From an uncultured Phycisphaerales bacterium (GTDB lineage Bacteria > Planctomycetota > Phycisphaerae > WQYP01): DNA of 64,000 nucleotides. A program made the position numbers and the translations under genes. This document shows, one piece after another, positions 33,053-41,882 of the stretch. The notes beneath the pieces were generated by a model. The model was not told where the DNA came from. It did not search any database and worked only from the letters and a program-made list of their open reading frames with translations. Within the stretch, counting starts at the first letter, position 1. The number at the start of each line of letters is the position of its first letter. Location of the stretch: assembly GCA_903845195.1 (NCBI GenBank), contig CAIMWO010000071.1, forward strand, positions 44,961 to 108,960, in the 5' to 3' direction.

Positions 33053-34067
33053 GGCGATACTGCTTATTCTGCTTCTTGCCAACCAGGGCTATTGGTTCGG
33101 CGGACAGGACGCCACGATCACGGCTACGTGGGCGGTTAAGGCGGACCTGCCGGCGGCGGAGGTGGTCTGGGAGCTTTCATTCAATCGAGTGCGCGTGGCG
33201 CAAGGGACGATGGATATCAAGGCCGGCGATGCGTCAACGACGCTCACGCTGGCGGTGCCGGAAGTGCGGGTGGTCACCAGTATGTTGTGGAGCTACACGC
33301 TCAAACGCAAGGATACGGGCGAAGTGATTCAAACCGGCGAATGGCCCGTGACGCTCTATCCGAAGAAGCTGTATTCTGATTTTTCGCAGCGTCTCAAGAC
33401 CCGGAAGCTCACGATCATTGATCCGCAGCCAGAGTTGTCGGATTTCCTTACAGCCAATGGGATTCCCAACACTCGGCTGAGCGAGGCTTCATCGCTGGAG
33501 ACGCGGCAGGCGGATGTGTTACTGGTGGCGCCCGGGGCGATGGGCAACGCGGCGCTGGTACAGGAGCGTTTAGTGGAGCAGGCAAAGCACGGCGCCAGTA
33601 TTGCCGTGCTCTGTCAAGATGGCGAAAACATGATTGGATATCGGCTCACGTCACGACCGCTCGGACCGCTTAGCTATCGCCTCCATCATCCATTGCTGGC
33701 AGATCTGGACGCTTCCGCACAAGAGGCATTCTTTCACACGGCTCGAGAGATCCGTGCAATTGCCCTTCCCTCCGACGAGCCGGCGCTGGATGTTGTATCT
33801 TTTTCGCGTGAGACGCCGGGCACCAATCCCGTTCCCATCGATGGACTGCTGGTCACCAAGACCATGGGGAGCGGGCGCATTGTACTATGCCAATGTCCAG
33901 TGCCGGCACCCAGCCAGCATCCGCTGGCCCAGGTTTTCTACAACAATCTGCTAAATTACCTGCTGACGCGGCCAGAACCGACACTCGCACCCAGTGCGCG
34001 TGAGCCTGCGATCGTGCCGGCGACGACTGGTCCTGCCAAGAATCTTCTTCCCTTGAATGGAGAGTAG
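33045..34067 (+). CDS. exported protein of unknown function with a GATase-like middle domain
   Basis: 340 residues with a short signal peptide (KAILLILLLANQGYWFGG). Residues about 20-105 are beta-rich (Ig-like). Residues about 110-310 look like a flavodoxin/class I amidotransferase-like fold, with LTIIDPQPELSDFLTANGIP, ADVLLVAPGAMGN and GSGRIVLCQCP. No catalytic Cys-His-Glu triad can be identified, so a binding role is likely. It is translationally coupled to the anti-sigma gene (8-bp overlap) and lies 2 bp before the first CsgG-like gene, so it belongs to the same operon. Confidence 0.6.
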   Translation: MTKAILLILLLANQGYWFGGQDATITATWAVKADLPAAEVVWELSFNRVRVAQGTMDIKAGDASTTLTLAVPEVRVVTSMLWSYTLKRKDTGEVIQTGEWPVTLYPKKLYSDFSQRLKTRKLTIIDPQPELSDFLTANGIPNTRLSEASSLETRQADVLLVAPGAMGNAALVQERLVEQAKHGASIAVLCQDGENMIGYRLTSRPLGPLSYRLHHPLLADLDASAQEAFFHTAREIRAIALPSDEPALDVVSFSRETPGTNPVPIDGLLVTKTMGSGRIVLCQCPVPAPSQHPLAQVFYNNLLNYLLTRPEPTLAPSAREPAIVPATTGPAKNLLPLNGE

Positions 34068-34069
34068 TT

Positions 34070-35137
34070 ATGAAGGCCTCGCTTTTACGCCATAGTTGGT
34101 CGGTCCTGCTGCTAGCCGCCCTTTTGGGGGGCGCTGGCACGCTGTGTCATGGTGCGGACACCGCATCCGATGCTGGAAAGGCGGGGGCAACAACCGTTCC
34201 GGCCGCCACCAATCCCGCGGGAGCTGAAGCGGCTACCGCGCCTGCATCTATCACCGTGGCGATTCTTCCCTTTGACGCCAATCTGCCGGGCAGCCCCGAC
34301 ACGGGCAAACAGATTGCCGACACCCTTACGGCCACGCTGGGCAGCATGGATGGACTCACGCTCGTCGACCGCGATGCTTTGGGCAAAGTACTCACCGAGC
34401 ACGCACTGAACCTGACGGGGCTGGTCGACGCGGACAAGGCCGTGCAGGTGGGCAAACTCGTGGGCGCGAAACTGCTGGTGACCGGCCGGGCATTCGTACT
34501 GGGTAAACAACTCTTTGTAACGGCCAAGATCATCGGCACCGAGACGAGCCTGGTGGATGGCGTGCTGGTCAAAGGTCCGGATGATGCGGATGTGGGCAAG
34601 CTCGTGGTGGAATTGACGGGCAAGATCGCCGATCGTGTTACCAAGGATGGCGGGCGGCTGATCGCCTCCAACGATGCCTTCAAAGATCCAATCCCCGGGC
34701 TCAAGGCCCAACTGGCGGAGCGCAAGAAACCCACGATCACCATCAGCGTTACGGAACGGCATATCTCGAGCGTTCATGCCATTGATCCGGCCGTTGAGAC
34801 CGAGCTTCGCTTTATTCTCACAGACGCGGGTTTTACGGTGGTGGATGCCGCGAAGGTCGAGGGTGGTGACGTGGGCATCAATCTTTCGGGAGAGGCTTTC
34901 AGCGAGGCGGGGCCGCAGATCGGAGCGTTGTTCACATCGTCGGGTCGCGCGGAAATTAAGATGGTCACTCATGCGGACGGCAAGATCGTCTTCACGGGCC
35001 GCTCCACCGCGCGTGCCGTCGATCTTTCCGAAGCCATCGCAGGCAAGACGGCGTTGCAGAAGGCAGGGCATGCGCTGGCGATCGATGTGCTGCGGTATTT
35101 CGTGCAGACCTTGCCGGCGACGACGGATAAAAAGTGA
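34070..35137 (+). CDS. exported CsgG/TolB-N-like protein
   Basis: 355 residues with a signal peptide (SWSVLLLAALLGGAGTLCHG). The mature N-terminal domain follows the CsgG/TolB-N plan: ITVAILPFDANLPG, GLTLVDRDALGKVLTEHALN, VQVGKLVGAKLLVTGRAFVL. A second, related segment occupies about 225-345 (TITISVTERH and ELRFILTDAGFTVVDAAKVE), so the fold may be duplicated. The mature N-terminus may be lipid-anchored through Cys26, but the lipobox is imperfect. GGAGAG lies just before the start. CsgG homologues form outer-membrane export pores; whether this one does is not known. Confidence 0.72.
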   Translation: MKASLLRHSWSVLLLAALLGGAGTLCHGADTASDAGKAGATTVPAATNPAGAEAATAPASITVAILPFDANLPGSPDTGKQIADTLTATLGSMDGLTLVDRDALGKVLTEHALNLTGLVDADKAVQVGKLVGAKLLVTGRAFVLGKQLFVTAKIIGTETSLVDGVLVKGPDDADVGKLVVELTGKIADRVTKDGGRLIASNDAFKDPIPGLKAQLAERKKPTITISVTERHISSVHAIDPAVETELRFILTDAGFTVVDAAKVEGGDVGINLSGEAFSEAGPQIGALFTSSGRAEIKMVTHADGKIVFTGRSTARAVDLSEAIAGKTALQKAGHALAIDVLRYFVQTLPATTDKK

Positions 35138-35181
35138 AGCAGTCTCAAAGGCGTTGGTAGATCGGGATGGTCTGCTGAAAC

Positions 35182-38100
35182 ATGAAGTTGCAGAACAAAA
35201 TCTCGCGGCGCGAGCGTCTGAAGTATTCCTTAGGTCTTCAGGCCTTGGTGGTTCTTTTGCTGCTCGCGTTCTCCGCTAATGCCAGGGCTGTCGAGACGCA
35301 AGCAGCTCCCATCCGCATCGCCTTGGTTGCGACAGGCGACGCCAAGATTCAGGATTACCTTGCACTCGTCCAAGGGCAACTCTCCACTGATCCGACGCTT
35401 CAATACCTAGACCGCCAATCCATTCATCGCACGCTCGGAGAACAAGAGCTCTCGGCCGCGCTGGCCGATCCCAACCGAGCGGTCGCCCTCAGCCGTCTCC
35501 TCTCCGCGGATATTTTCGTTGTCCTGGAAACGAACCAAGACTCAAAGAAGCCTGTTGCTTTGGGTCTGGTCGCCTTCGACTCCGCGACGGGCCTTCGCCT
35601 CGTCGATGTCAGCCTTCCCGACGATCCCGCTGTGCTTAAGGCCGCAATTGACGCCTCTCTCCGCGCTGCCATCCAGAAACGCTCACATGCCGCCAGCGCT
35701 CGCACGCTCTGCGTCGTCTCCGTGCGCAATGCCAACCTCGCCCACGATAAGGACAGTCTGTGCCAGTCCATCGCTCTGCTGTTCCAGCGGCAACTCATCA
35801 CCTCCCCTGACGTGTGCATCCTGGAACGCCAGCGGCTCGACCACATCAATCAGGAACGCACACTTCCCACAGCCACGGCTCCCGCTCCCTCTGCGATGCT
35901 CGCTTCACTGATCACCGCCGACCTGGAGATTGTCCGCTCTCCCGATGGCAAGTTTCTTACCGCCACTGCATATCTCACCAATCCACAAGGCAAATCTCTC
36001 GCCAAGATCTCCGTAAATGCCGAGAGCCAGAACATCGAGGCGCTTTCCGCTCGTCTTGCCGCCGCCGTAGCCAAGGATCTTCAACTCACCTCCCCCAACA
36101 GCCTCGCGGATCTCAAACTCGAAGCCCGGCGGTTCCACGCGGAAACCGAATTCCGTCTAAGTCATGAAGAGTATGGCCCTGCTCTCTACGCTGCCGAAGC
36201 CGCTTATGCGCTGGACTCCAAAAATCCTGTTTACGAGTTCTCGCTTATGCTATCCCTCCTCCAGCACGCCCGTCAGATTATCCTGCCCGGTAAGCAACGC
36301 ACGGATTTTATCTCGTCAATTACCGAGGAGTTGGATCCTCGTGGTGACGTAGCGGCGGCGTTCGCCATCGCCTCGCGTGCTCTGGGGTTGCGCCGCGCTG
36401 TATTCGCGCGAACGCCGCTGACATCCTTGGAGTTGGGCGGTGACGAATTCCGCAACACCGGATCTGACCGGATTTTGTTCGACTTCGTCTCTGCACGCGA
36501 TGTCGAAAAAGGCGGCAATACGGCCATCGCCGAATCTTCGCGCGCCTTTCGACACGACTACCGCGTTTTCCTGACTGATGTCTTTGTCGCCTGGGACGGG
36601 GTAATTCACAAGGATTCCCGCGCAGTCTTCAGTCTCCGCTCTTGTATGGAGGCCAATCAGTACTACAACGGCTGGAACTTCGCCTCCGACAGTGCGAGCG
36701 ATTTTGTCTCGTCGTTCGTCCCCTGGACCAAGACTTATCTTACGGCTGCCGAAACCGCCTGTAAGAATGGTGACCGGCTCTTCCTCGAGGAGGTCCAGCA
36801 GGTCCGCAACTGGGCCAGTGGCTCTCCGCTGCCCGTGCGATGGACGCCGCGGGACTACTCTGCCGATGACCGTGCCAAGTGTGACACGCTATTCGCGTCG
36901 CTCGAATCCAACCCCGATCCGGCCGTCATCCTGTGCGCCCTGAGCGGTCGCATCGCCGTCGCCAGCGATGCTACGTTGGACAAGCCGCAGCGGCTTGCGC
37001 TCTATTACCGGGCACGCAAACTTGCCGAGGAAGCGCTTGCGAAACCTCCCGTTGCGGCGAAGCGCATCGACTCTTACCACGACCGGGTCTATCGCGAACT
37101 GATCGATTTTGTCGAGAGCACGCCCTTTCCTACGGATCAGCGTGGCGCGGAGGATGTATCGCTTGTGCATCTAATGATTGACCGCCATGAATTCAACAAC
37201 CAAGCGCTGAGTTCGATTCTGTGGGAACTGCAACACTGTCCCGCGCAGAAGGCCTCCATTCCGCAACTCCTCGCCGATGCCAAAGCCGCGGCGGATGGCG
37301 ATCACGCACGTTTCGTCGGTTGCTCCCGGCAGGAAATCTCCATGACCCTGCAGCAAGCCAAACGTGACTTCACGAAGAACTCGGCCGGAACTGTGGTCGC
37401 CCCCATCGCGCAAGCCCGTCCCCTGCTGCAAACCGGCGGCGCTGCTCAAGTTATTACGTTCGAGGCGGCTCTGGTTGAGGATAAGAATGCGTTCGCTGTC
37501 GGCCTCCTCCAATCCGATGACCGTTGGATGCTTCAAGGCTTTGGTTGTCCCCTCGACGGCAGCCCTACCAAACCTCTTGCCAAGGTCGCCATCCCCTCGC
37601 TTAACCTTAACAAAGTTGGCGGCGCTTATGCCACTGTGACCGACGTTTGCCTTACTCCTATGCACGTCGTCGTAGCTACCCAGAGTGACGGCATCCTTCT
37701 CTTCCCGCGCGACGCTTCCCCCGCCATTACTCTCACCGAAAAGGACGGCCTTCCTTCAAACAAGATTCGCGCCGTAGCTTTCCTTGATGGCAAAATCTAT
37801 ATCGGCTACGGTGTTTTCGCCGGTCAGGGAGAAGGCAATTATCTCGCCGTCTATGATCCGAAAACCAAGCAATGCGACATCCTGGCTTCCAGCCGCCGGA
37901 AAGAGAAAAAATCACCTTTCGACGACTCCGCCGGTTTTGACATCCGATTCATGCTCGCTGATCCGGCCCGTCATCGCCTGATCCTCAACATCTATGGAGT
38001 CGGCACCAATTTGTACAACGATCCGGTGACGGGCCTCTGGGACTTCACTTCCGTCGAGTCGAAATTCACCCGCCTGGTTCCCTTTACGCTCAATTCCAGT

Positions 38101-38499
38101 TTTTACTGGCATTCCCCCATGGACGCCAAGGGCATCATTCTTTTCGGCAGCTTCGCCAAACTTCTCTCCTTTGATGCCACCACGAACAAGCTTTCGCTTA
38201 TCTTCAGTGATGGCGAAAAAGGACCCATGGATGGCGGCCTTCGCATGGAAGATGCTGCCTTCAAGGGCGCAGTTGATCTCCGCCCAGCCTGGGCCGTCAT
38301 CCATGGCGATCTCTGGTCCGGCTCGCCCCTCGCACGTATTCCTGCCGGCACTGCGAAACCTGAACTCCTTCCCCAACTTGGTCCCAATGCCCGCTATGTA
38401 TTTTCCTTTCTTTATCCACTACCCGATGGCAAGTCCGTCCTGTTCGCACGCGATGCTGGCTTGTGGCTTCTTCCGCTTCAACCTGGCAATCACCCCTGA
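35182..38499 (+). CDS. large exported protein: CsgG-like N-terminus, helical middle, propeller-like C-terminus
   Basis: 1105 residues with a signal peptide (SLGLQALVVLLLLAFSANAR). Two tandem CsgG-like domains (IRIALVATGDAKIQDY with LQYLDRQSIHRTLGEQELSA; then LCVVSVRNANLAHDKDSLCQ with VCILERQRLDHINQER). A long alpha-helical middle (about 310-760) includes TPR-like segments. The last 330 residues have repeated beta motifs such as ITLTEKDGLPSNKIRAVAFL and LDGKIYIGYG, as in two-component-sensor-type propellers. It lies 44 bp after the previous gene. The coding strand is C-rich, unlike its downstream paralogue. Confidence 0.68.
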   Translation: MKLQNKISRRERLKYSLGLQALVVLLLLAFSANARAVETQAAPIRIALVATGDAKIQDYLALVQGQLSTDPTLQYLDRQSIHRTLGEQELSAALADPNRAVALSRLLSADIFVVLETNQDSKKPVALGLVAFDSATGLRLVDVSLPDDPAVLKAAIDASLRAAIQKRSHAASARTLCVVSVRNANLAHDKDSLCQSIALLFQRQLITSPDVCILERQRLDHINQERTLPTATAPAPSAMLASLITADLEIVRSPDGKFLTATAYLTNPQGKSLAKISVNAESQNIEALSARLAAAVAKDLQLTSPNSLADLKLEARRFHAETEFRLSHEEYGPALYAAEAAYALDSKNPVYEFSLMLSLLQHARQIILPGKQRTDFISSITEELDPRGDVAAAFAIASRALGLRRAVFARTPLTSLELGGDEFRNTGSDRILFDFVSARDVEKGGNTAIAESSRAFRHDYRVFLTDVFVAWDGVIHKDSRAVFSLRSCMEANQYYNGWNFASDSASDFVSSFVPWTKTYLTAAETACKNGDRLFLEEVQQVRNWASGSPLPVRWTPRDYSADDRAKCDTLFASLESNPDPAVILCALSGRIAVASDATLDKPQRLALYYRARKLAEEALAKPPVAAKRIDSYHDRVYRELIDFVESTPFPTDQRGAEDVSLVHLMIDRHEFNNQALSSILWELQHCPAQKASIPQLLADAKAAADGDHARFVGCSRQEISMTLQQAKRDFTKNSAGTVVAPIAQARPLLQTGGAAQVITFEAALVEDKNAFAVGLLQSDDRWMLQGFGCPLDGSPTKPLAKVAIPSLNLNKVGGAYATVTDVCLTPMHVVVATQSDGILLFPRDASPAITLTEKDGLPSNKIRAVAFLDGKIYIGYGVFAGQGEGNYLAVYDPKTKQCDILASSRRKEKKSPFDDSAGFDIRFMLADPARHRLILNIYGVGTNLYNDPVTGLWDFTSVESKFTRLVPFTLNSSFYWHSPMDAKGIILFGSFAKLLSFDATTNKLSLIFSDGEKGPMDGGLRMEDAAFKGAVDLRPAWAVIHGDLWSGSPLARIPAGTAKPELLPQLGPNARYVFSFLYPLPDGKSVLFARDAGLWLLPLQPGNHP

Positions 38500-38680
38500 T
38501 GAATCCACTGGCCCGGATGATTTATGTTTAGATGCTCAGAATTTCAGTGAGCAGGTCGGTTGGGACTTCATGGCAGAGGGACACCGACGTGACGCCGTGG
38601 AAGTCGCGAAAAGCTACTGGACATTGTGCGCCCTCAAGGTAGCGAGATAGACTGTAAATCTTACAACTCTTGGAGGCAGG

Positions 38681-41404
38681 ATGGTTTGGCGGCTCGGAAT
38701 TGGACTGGTGGTGATGCTGTCGGTAGTCGCGGGCGGGATGCGTACGGCCCAGGGAGCGAAGGAGGACCGGGTACGGTGTGCGGTGATAGCGGACGCGAGG
38801 GCGGGAGATGAGGGGTGCGTGAAGCTTCTGGAATCGCGATTGATGGAGCGGAAAGACCTGGCCATGGTGGAGCGGGGGGAGATCAATAGGGTGTTGCGTG
38901 AACGGACGCTGCAAGCGCTGCTGGCGCCCGAGGGAGTGAAAGGGCGTGCTGAGGTGGGGGGTGTGCTCAAGGCGAATGTGCTGGTATTAGTGAAAGCGGG
39001 GAAGGGCGCGTCGCTGGAAGTGGCGGTGTGTGAGACGGTGCAGGGGTTGCGATTGCTGGCTGGGCCGATGGAATTGAGCAAGGATGGCGAGAAGGATGCG
39101 GGGGCATTGGAGCACATGGTCGATCAGGCCTTACAAAAGTTGGGGGAAAAACAGCGGGAAATCTGCGCGGTGCCTCCGTTCGTGTGCAAGGATCTGGGGT
39201 ACGAGTACGAACACCTGAAGGGGGCATACGCGAAGGTGGTCGAGCAGTTGTTGCTGGAGCGGCCAGGGGTGCTATTGGTGGAACTGGCGGAGGCGGATGC
39301 GATTGCGCGGGAACTGGCGATTTCGGAGGGGGCGGATATCTCGCGGAAATTGCCGCTCTATGTACTGGGGGAGTTTCGGCATGAGAGATCGGATGAGAAA
39401 CGGGAGCAACTGACGTTGGTGGTGAAGCGTGGAAGTAAGGAGTTGGCGCGCCATGAGGAGGGGAAACTCAAAGATGAGGACGTACCGCAGGTTTTGCGGG
39501 ATCAAATGACGGCCTTGTTGGAGAAGACGCTGGGGCGTGAGATAGCGCCGCCGAATGCGAAAGTGGAGGCAAAAGAATTAGCGGCGCGAGCACACGTATT
39601 TCTGGCGACGGGGAATGCGGACGAGGCGCTGCCGCTGGCTGAGGCAAGTTTGCTGTTGCAGTCGGATCAATGGGAGGTCCATCGCGAGGCGAACTGGGCG
39701 ATCTGCATGAAGATCAAGGAGATCCGGACCGACGCGGATTGGAGGCAGAAGCATTCCGATGAGGCCAAGACGCTCTATCGTCGGAGCTTTTTCCACACGG
39801 AGCAATATCTCTCGCATGTTTCGCCGGGGGGCGAGCACGAGCAGGCGATGGGCTCGTCTTTTGCTGAATTCGATGGGCTTGATGATGTTGATGTGACTAT
39901 TTTGTGTGAAGCGCGGGAAACCGCGTGCAGAATCATCTACGCGAAGCAAGCGCAAAGGGTGAGCGATAACGCCGTCGGTTTGGCATGTTATCAGATGCAT
40001 TGGAGAATCAAGGGCGAATCGAATGGAGAGGTCTTGGCGAAACTGGCGAAAGTGCTGCTGGATTGTCCAGATGCCATGGGATCCGAAAGAATTGCAGTGT
40101 ATTTCATGACACTACATACGCAACCTGATAATTCGCCTGAATGGGAGGTGACACTGGAGACATTGCGAAAGAGTGATCATCCGGTGATCAAGGGTGCGGT
40201 GAAGCAGCTTGTGGCCTGGCGGGCGAAACTGATCGCGCAACGGAATACGCCGTATGTAAAGCCGGAAGCGCCAAAGCGGCCTCCAGCCGTGGCGAATTCG
40301 GAAGTGGATAATTTTCCGATCAAATTTGAATTTTATGAATCCAATGGTCAGCCCAATAGAACCATTTATGATTACCACCTGCTCGGTTGGGAACCCGTTG
40401 GGAAAGGGGTGGACATGATATGGACGGAGTCCAACATGTACCTGATGCGTGAAAAGGGGAAGGCGGTGTTCCTGACGAACTCCGTATCGCCGATGCCCTG
40501 CTTCGACGGAAAATACATTTGGACGCTTTCACGGGAAAAGACCGCCCGGATGTTTATCATTGATCCAGTGACCGGGGACTCACTGTGCATTACGGAAAAG
40601 GATGGCTTGCCGAAGGGTGAGTACCATTCCTTCGTATCGAGTCCACTGGAACCCGGCAAGATCATGGCGGCGGGGGATTTCGGACGGATGTGGGTGGCGA
40701 AGGCGCAAGCCGATTTCGCGACGAAGAAGGTCAAATTCGAGATCGTTCTTGAGGCCAAGAATGTGCAGGTGGAGTCGGACAACGAGGCTTGGAAGGACAT
40801 TCATCTGGCGACGGAACTGAACTACATGTACACGTTGAGTGAAGTAGCGGAAAAGGACGGCAAGCCGGGACACCAAACTGTGCTTCTGGGGCGACATTCA
40901 AAGAATATGAACTTCGGAGTGGATTATCATCCGTTGATCATCAATCCGGAAAATCAGAAAGTGGTGGCAGCAAAGGATCTGATCCCGTGGCTTGATTCAT
41001 GGGCTGACATAGTCGTGCATGATGGCGCCGCATATTACTGGGAGCATACCGGCGGAGTTTCAAAGGATCTAAAGCGTCAGTATGAGTTCGGTATTTTTCG
41101 TGTAGCACCGCCGGATTGTAAGCCGGTTGAAACAGGGATTCGAATGTTTGGGTTTATGCCTCACCTGAGCTTCAGCGGCGACAAAATGAATGTGAGCGAC
41201 TGGGAATGGTACACCGCGGATAGCCTGCGTGGACCACTCATACAACGTCGGACAAATGAGTTGCCGCCAGGTGCTTGGATTCGAAAAAGCGAGCACTATG
41301 GGACAATTCTGTTGGAGCATTCCGGAAGGGATGCGCTCGAGTTACGCTTTCATTTAGATGAACAGAAACCGGGCGCGGCCGCGACGCAGCCTACGAAGAA
41401 GTAA
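38681..41404 (+). CDS. large exported protein, paralogous in layout to the preceding gene
   Basis: 907 residues from the ATG at 38681, with GGAGG upstream. Signal peptide, then two CsgG-like domains (RVRCAVIADARAGDEGCVKL with LAMVERGEINRVLRERTLQA; then a second ending at about 290), a helical middle with HVFLATGNADEALPLAEASL, and a beta-rich end sharing the CITEKDGLPKGEYHSF motif with its neighbour's LTEKDGLPSNK. The shared order of domains shows an old duplication. Codons are G-rich here and C-rich in the upstream copy. It probably acts in the periplasm or outer membrane. Last gene of the sigma-led block. Confidence 0.68.
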   Translation: MVWRLGIGLVVMLSVVAGGMRTAQGAKEDRVRCAVIADARAGDEGCVKLLESRLMERKDLAMVERGEINRVLRERTLQALLAPEGVKGRAEVGGVLKANVLVLVKAGKGASLEVAVCETVQGLRLLAGPMELSKDGEKDAGALEHMVDQALQKLGEKQREICAVPPFVCKDLGYEYEHLKGAYAKVVEQLLLERPGVLLVELAEADAIARELAISEGADISRKLPLYVLGEFRHERSDEKREQLTLVVKRGSKELARHEEGKLKDEDVPQVLRDQMTALLEKTLGREIAPPNAKVEAKELAARAHVFLATGNADEALPLAEASLLLQSDQWEVHREANWAICMKIKEIRTDADWRQKHSDEAKTLYRRSFFHTEQYLSHVSPGGEHEQAMGSSFAEFDGLDDVDVTILCEARETACRIIYAKQAQRVSDNAVGLACYQMHWRIKGESNGEVLAKLAKVLLDCPDAMGSERIAVYFMTLHTQPDNSPEWEVTLETLRKSDHPVIKGAVKQLVAWRAKLIAQRNTPYVKPEAPKRPPAVANSEVDNFPIKFEFYESNGQPNRTIYDYHLLGWEPVGKGVDMIWTESNMYLMREKGKAVFLTNSVSPMPCFDGKYIWTLSREKTARMFIIDPVTGDSLCITEKDGLPKGEYHSFVSSPLEPGKIMAAGDFGRMWVAKAQADFATKKVKFEIVLEAKNVQVESDNEAWKDIHLATELNYMYTLSEVAEKDGKPGHQTVLLGRHSKNMNFGVDYHPLIINPENQKVVAAKDLIPWLDSWADIVVHDGAAYYWEHTGGVSKDLKRQYEFGIFRVAPPDCKPVETGIRMFGFMPHLSFSGDKMNVSDWEWYTADSLRGPLIQRRTNELPPGAWIRKSEHYGTILLEHSGRDALELRFHLDEQKPGAAATQPTKK

Positions 41405-41576
41405 TCCACCTGCTCTTCTGGCGGTGGTTGTTTGCATATCCTTCGGTTAGTTGTAAGGCCGCGTTTTCGCATCGGGTGCCGCGTCTGGCTGCGCGTGTCA
41501 TCAAGACCCCCGTTCCTGAGCTTCCTGAGGGAAAAGAGAATATGAGCCACAGCCTGCTCGCAGACGTCGGCATCCG

Positions 41577-41777
41577 TTCATCGACAAACTGAAAGCCGGC
41601 GACTGGGAAAAAGTCATCGCCCCCCTCGTCGGCGGTTCCGGCGGCGGGCGTCCCCAACTCGCCGTGGCCAGCGGCAAGGCAACTACCAGAGTCAGCGATG
41701 CCCTTGCGTCTGCGAAGGCGCGCTGGCCACCAAAGCACCGGCCTGACCGGCGGTCCCACAGACTTTACTGCATATAA
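41577..41777 (+). pseudogene. fragment of an alanyl-tRNA synthetase C-terminal domain
   Basis: A 66-residue open stretch contains DKLKAGDWEKVIAPLVGGSG followed by GGRPQLAVASGK and SDALASAK, matching the glycine-rich C-terminal end of AlaS (GGxGGGRPxxAxxxG). No start codon or upstream AlaS sequence is present in the window, and the frame is not preceded by related sequence. It is a remnant, not a gene. The rest of 41405-41882 contains a candidate promoter and no other feature. Confidence 0.6.
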
Positions 41778-41836
41778 TTCTTATTGGATCAATTAGTCTT
41801 TATTTTCTTGACACAGGGCGTCAGGATGGGGAAACT
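41773..41836 (+). promoter_or_regulatory. candidate promoters for the gene at 41883
   Basis: TTGACA (41808-41813) with GAAACT 17 bp on (41831-41836) is the better pair. A perfect TATAAT (41773-41778) lacks a good -35. The DNA around is AT-rich. Confidence 0.4.
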
Positions 41837-41882
41837 ACGCAATAGTGTTTGCGTTGTTAGTGAGTTCTCCTGGGGTTCGCCG

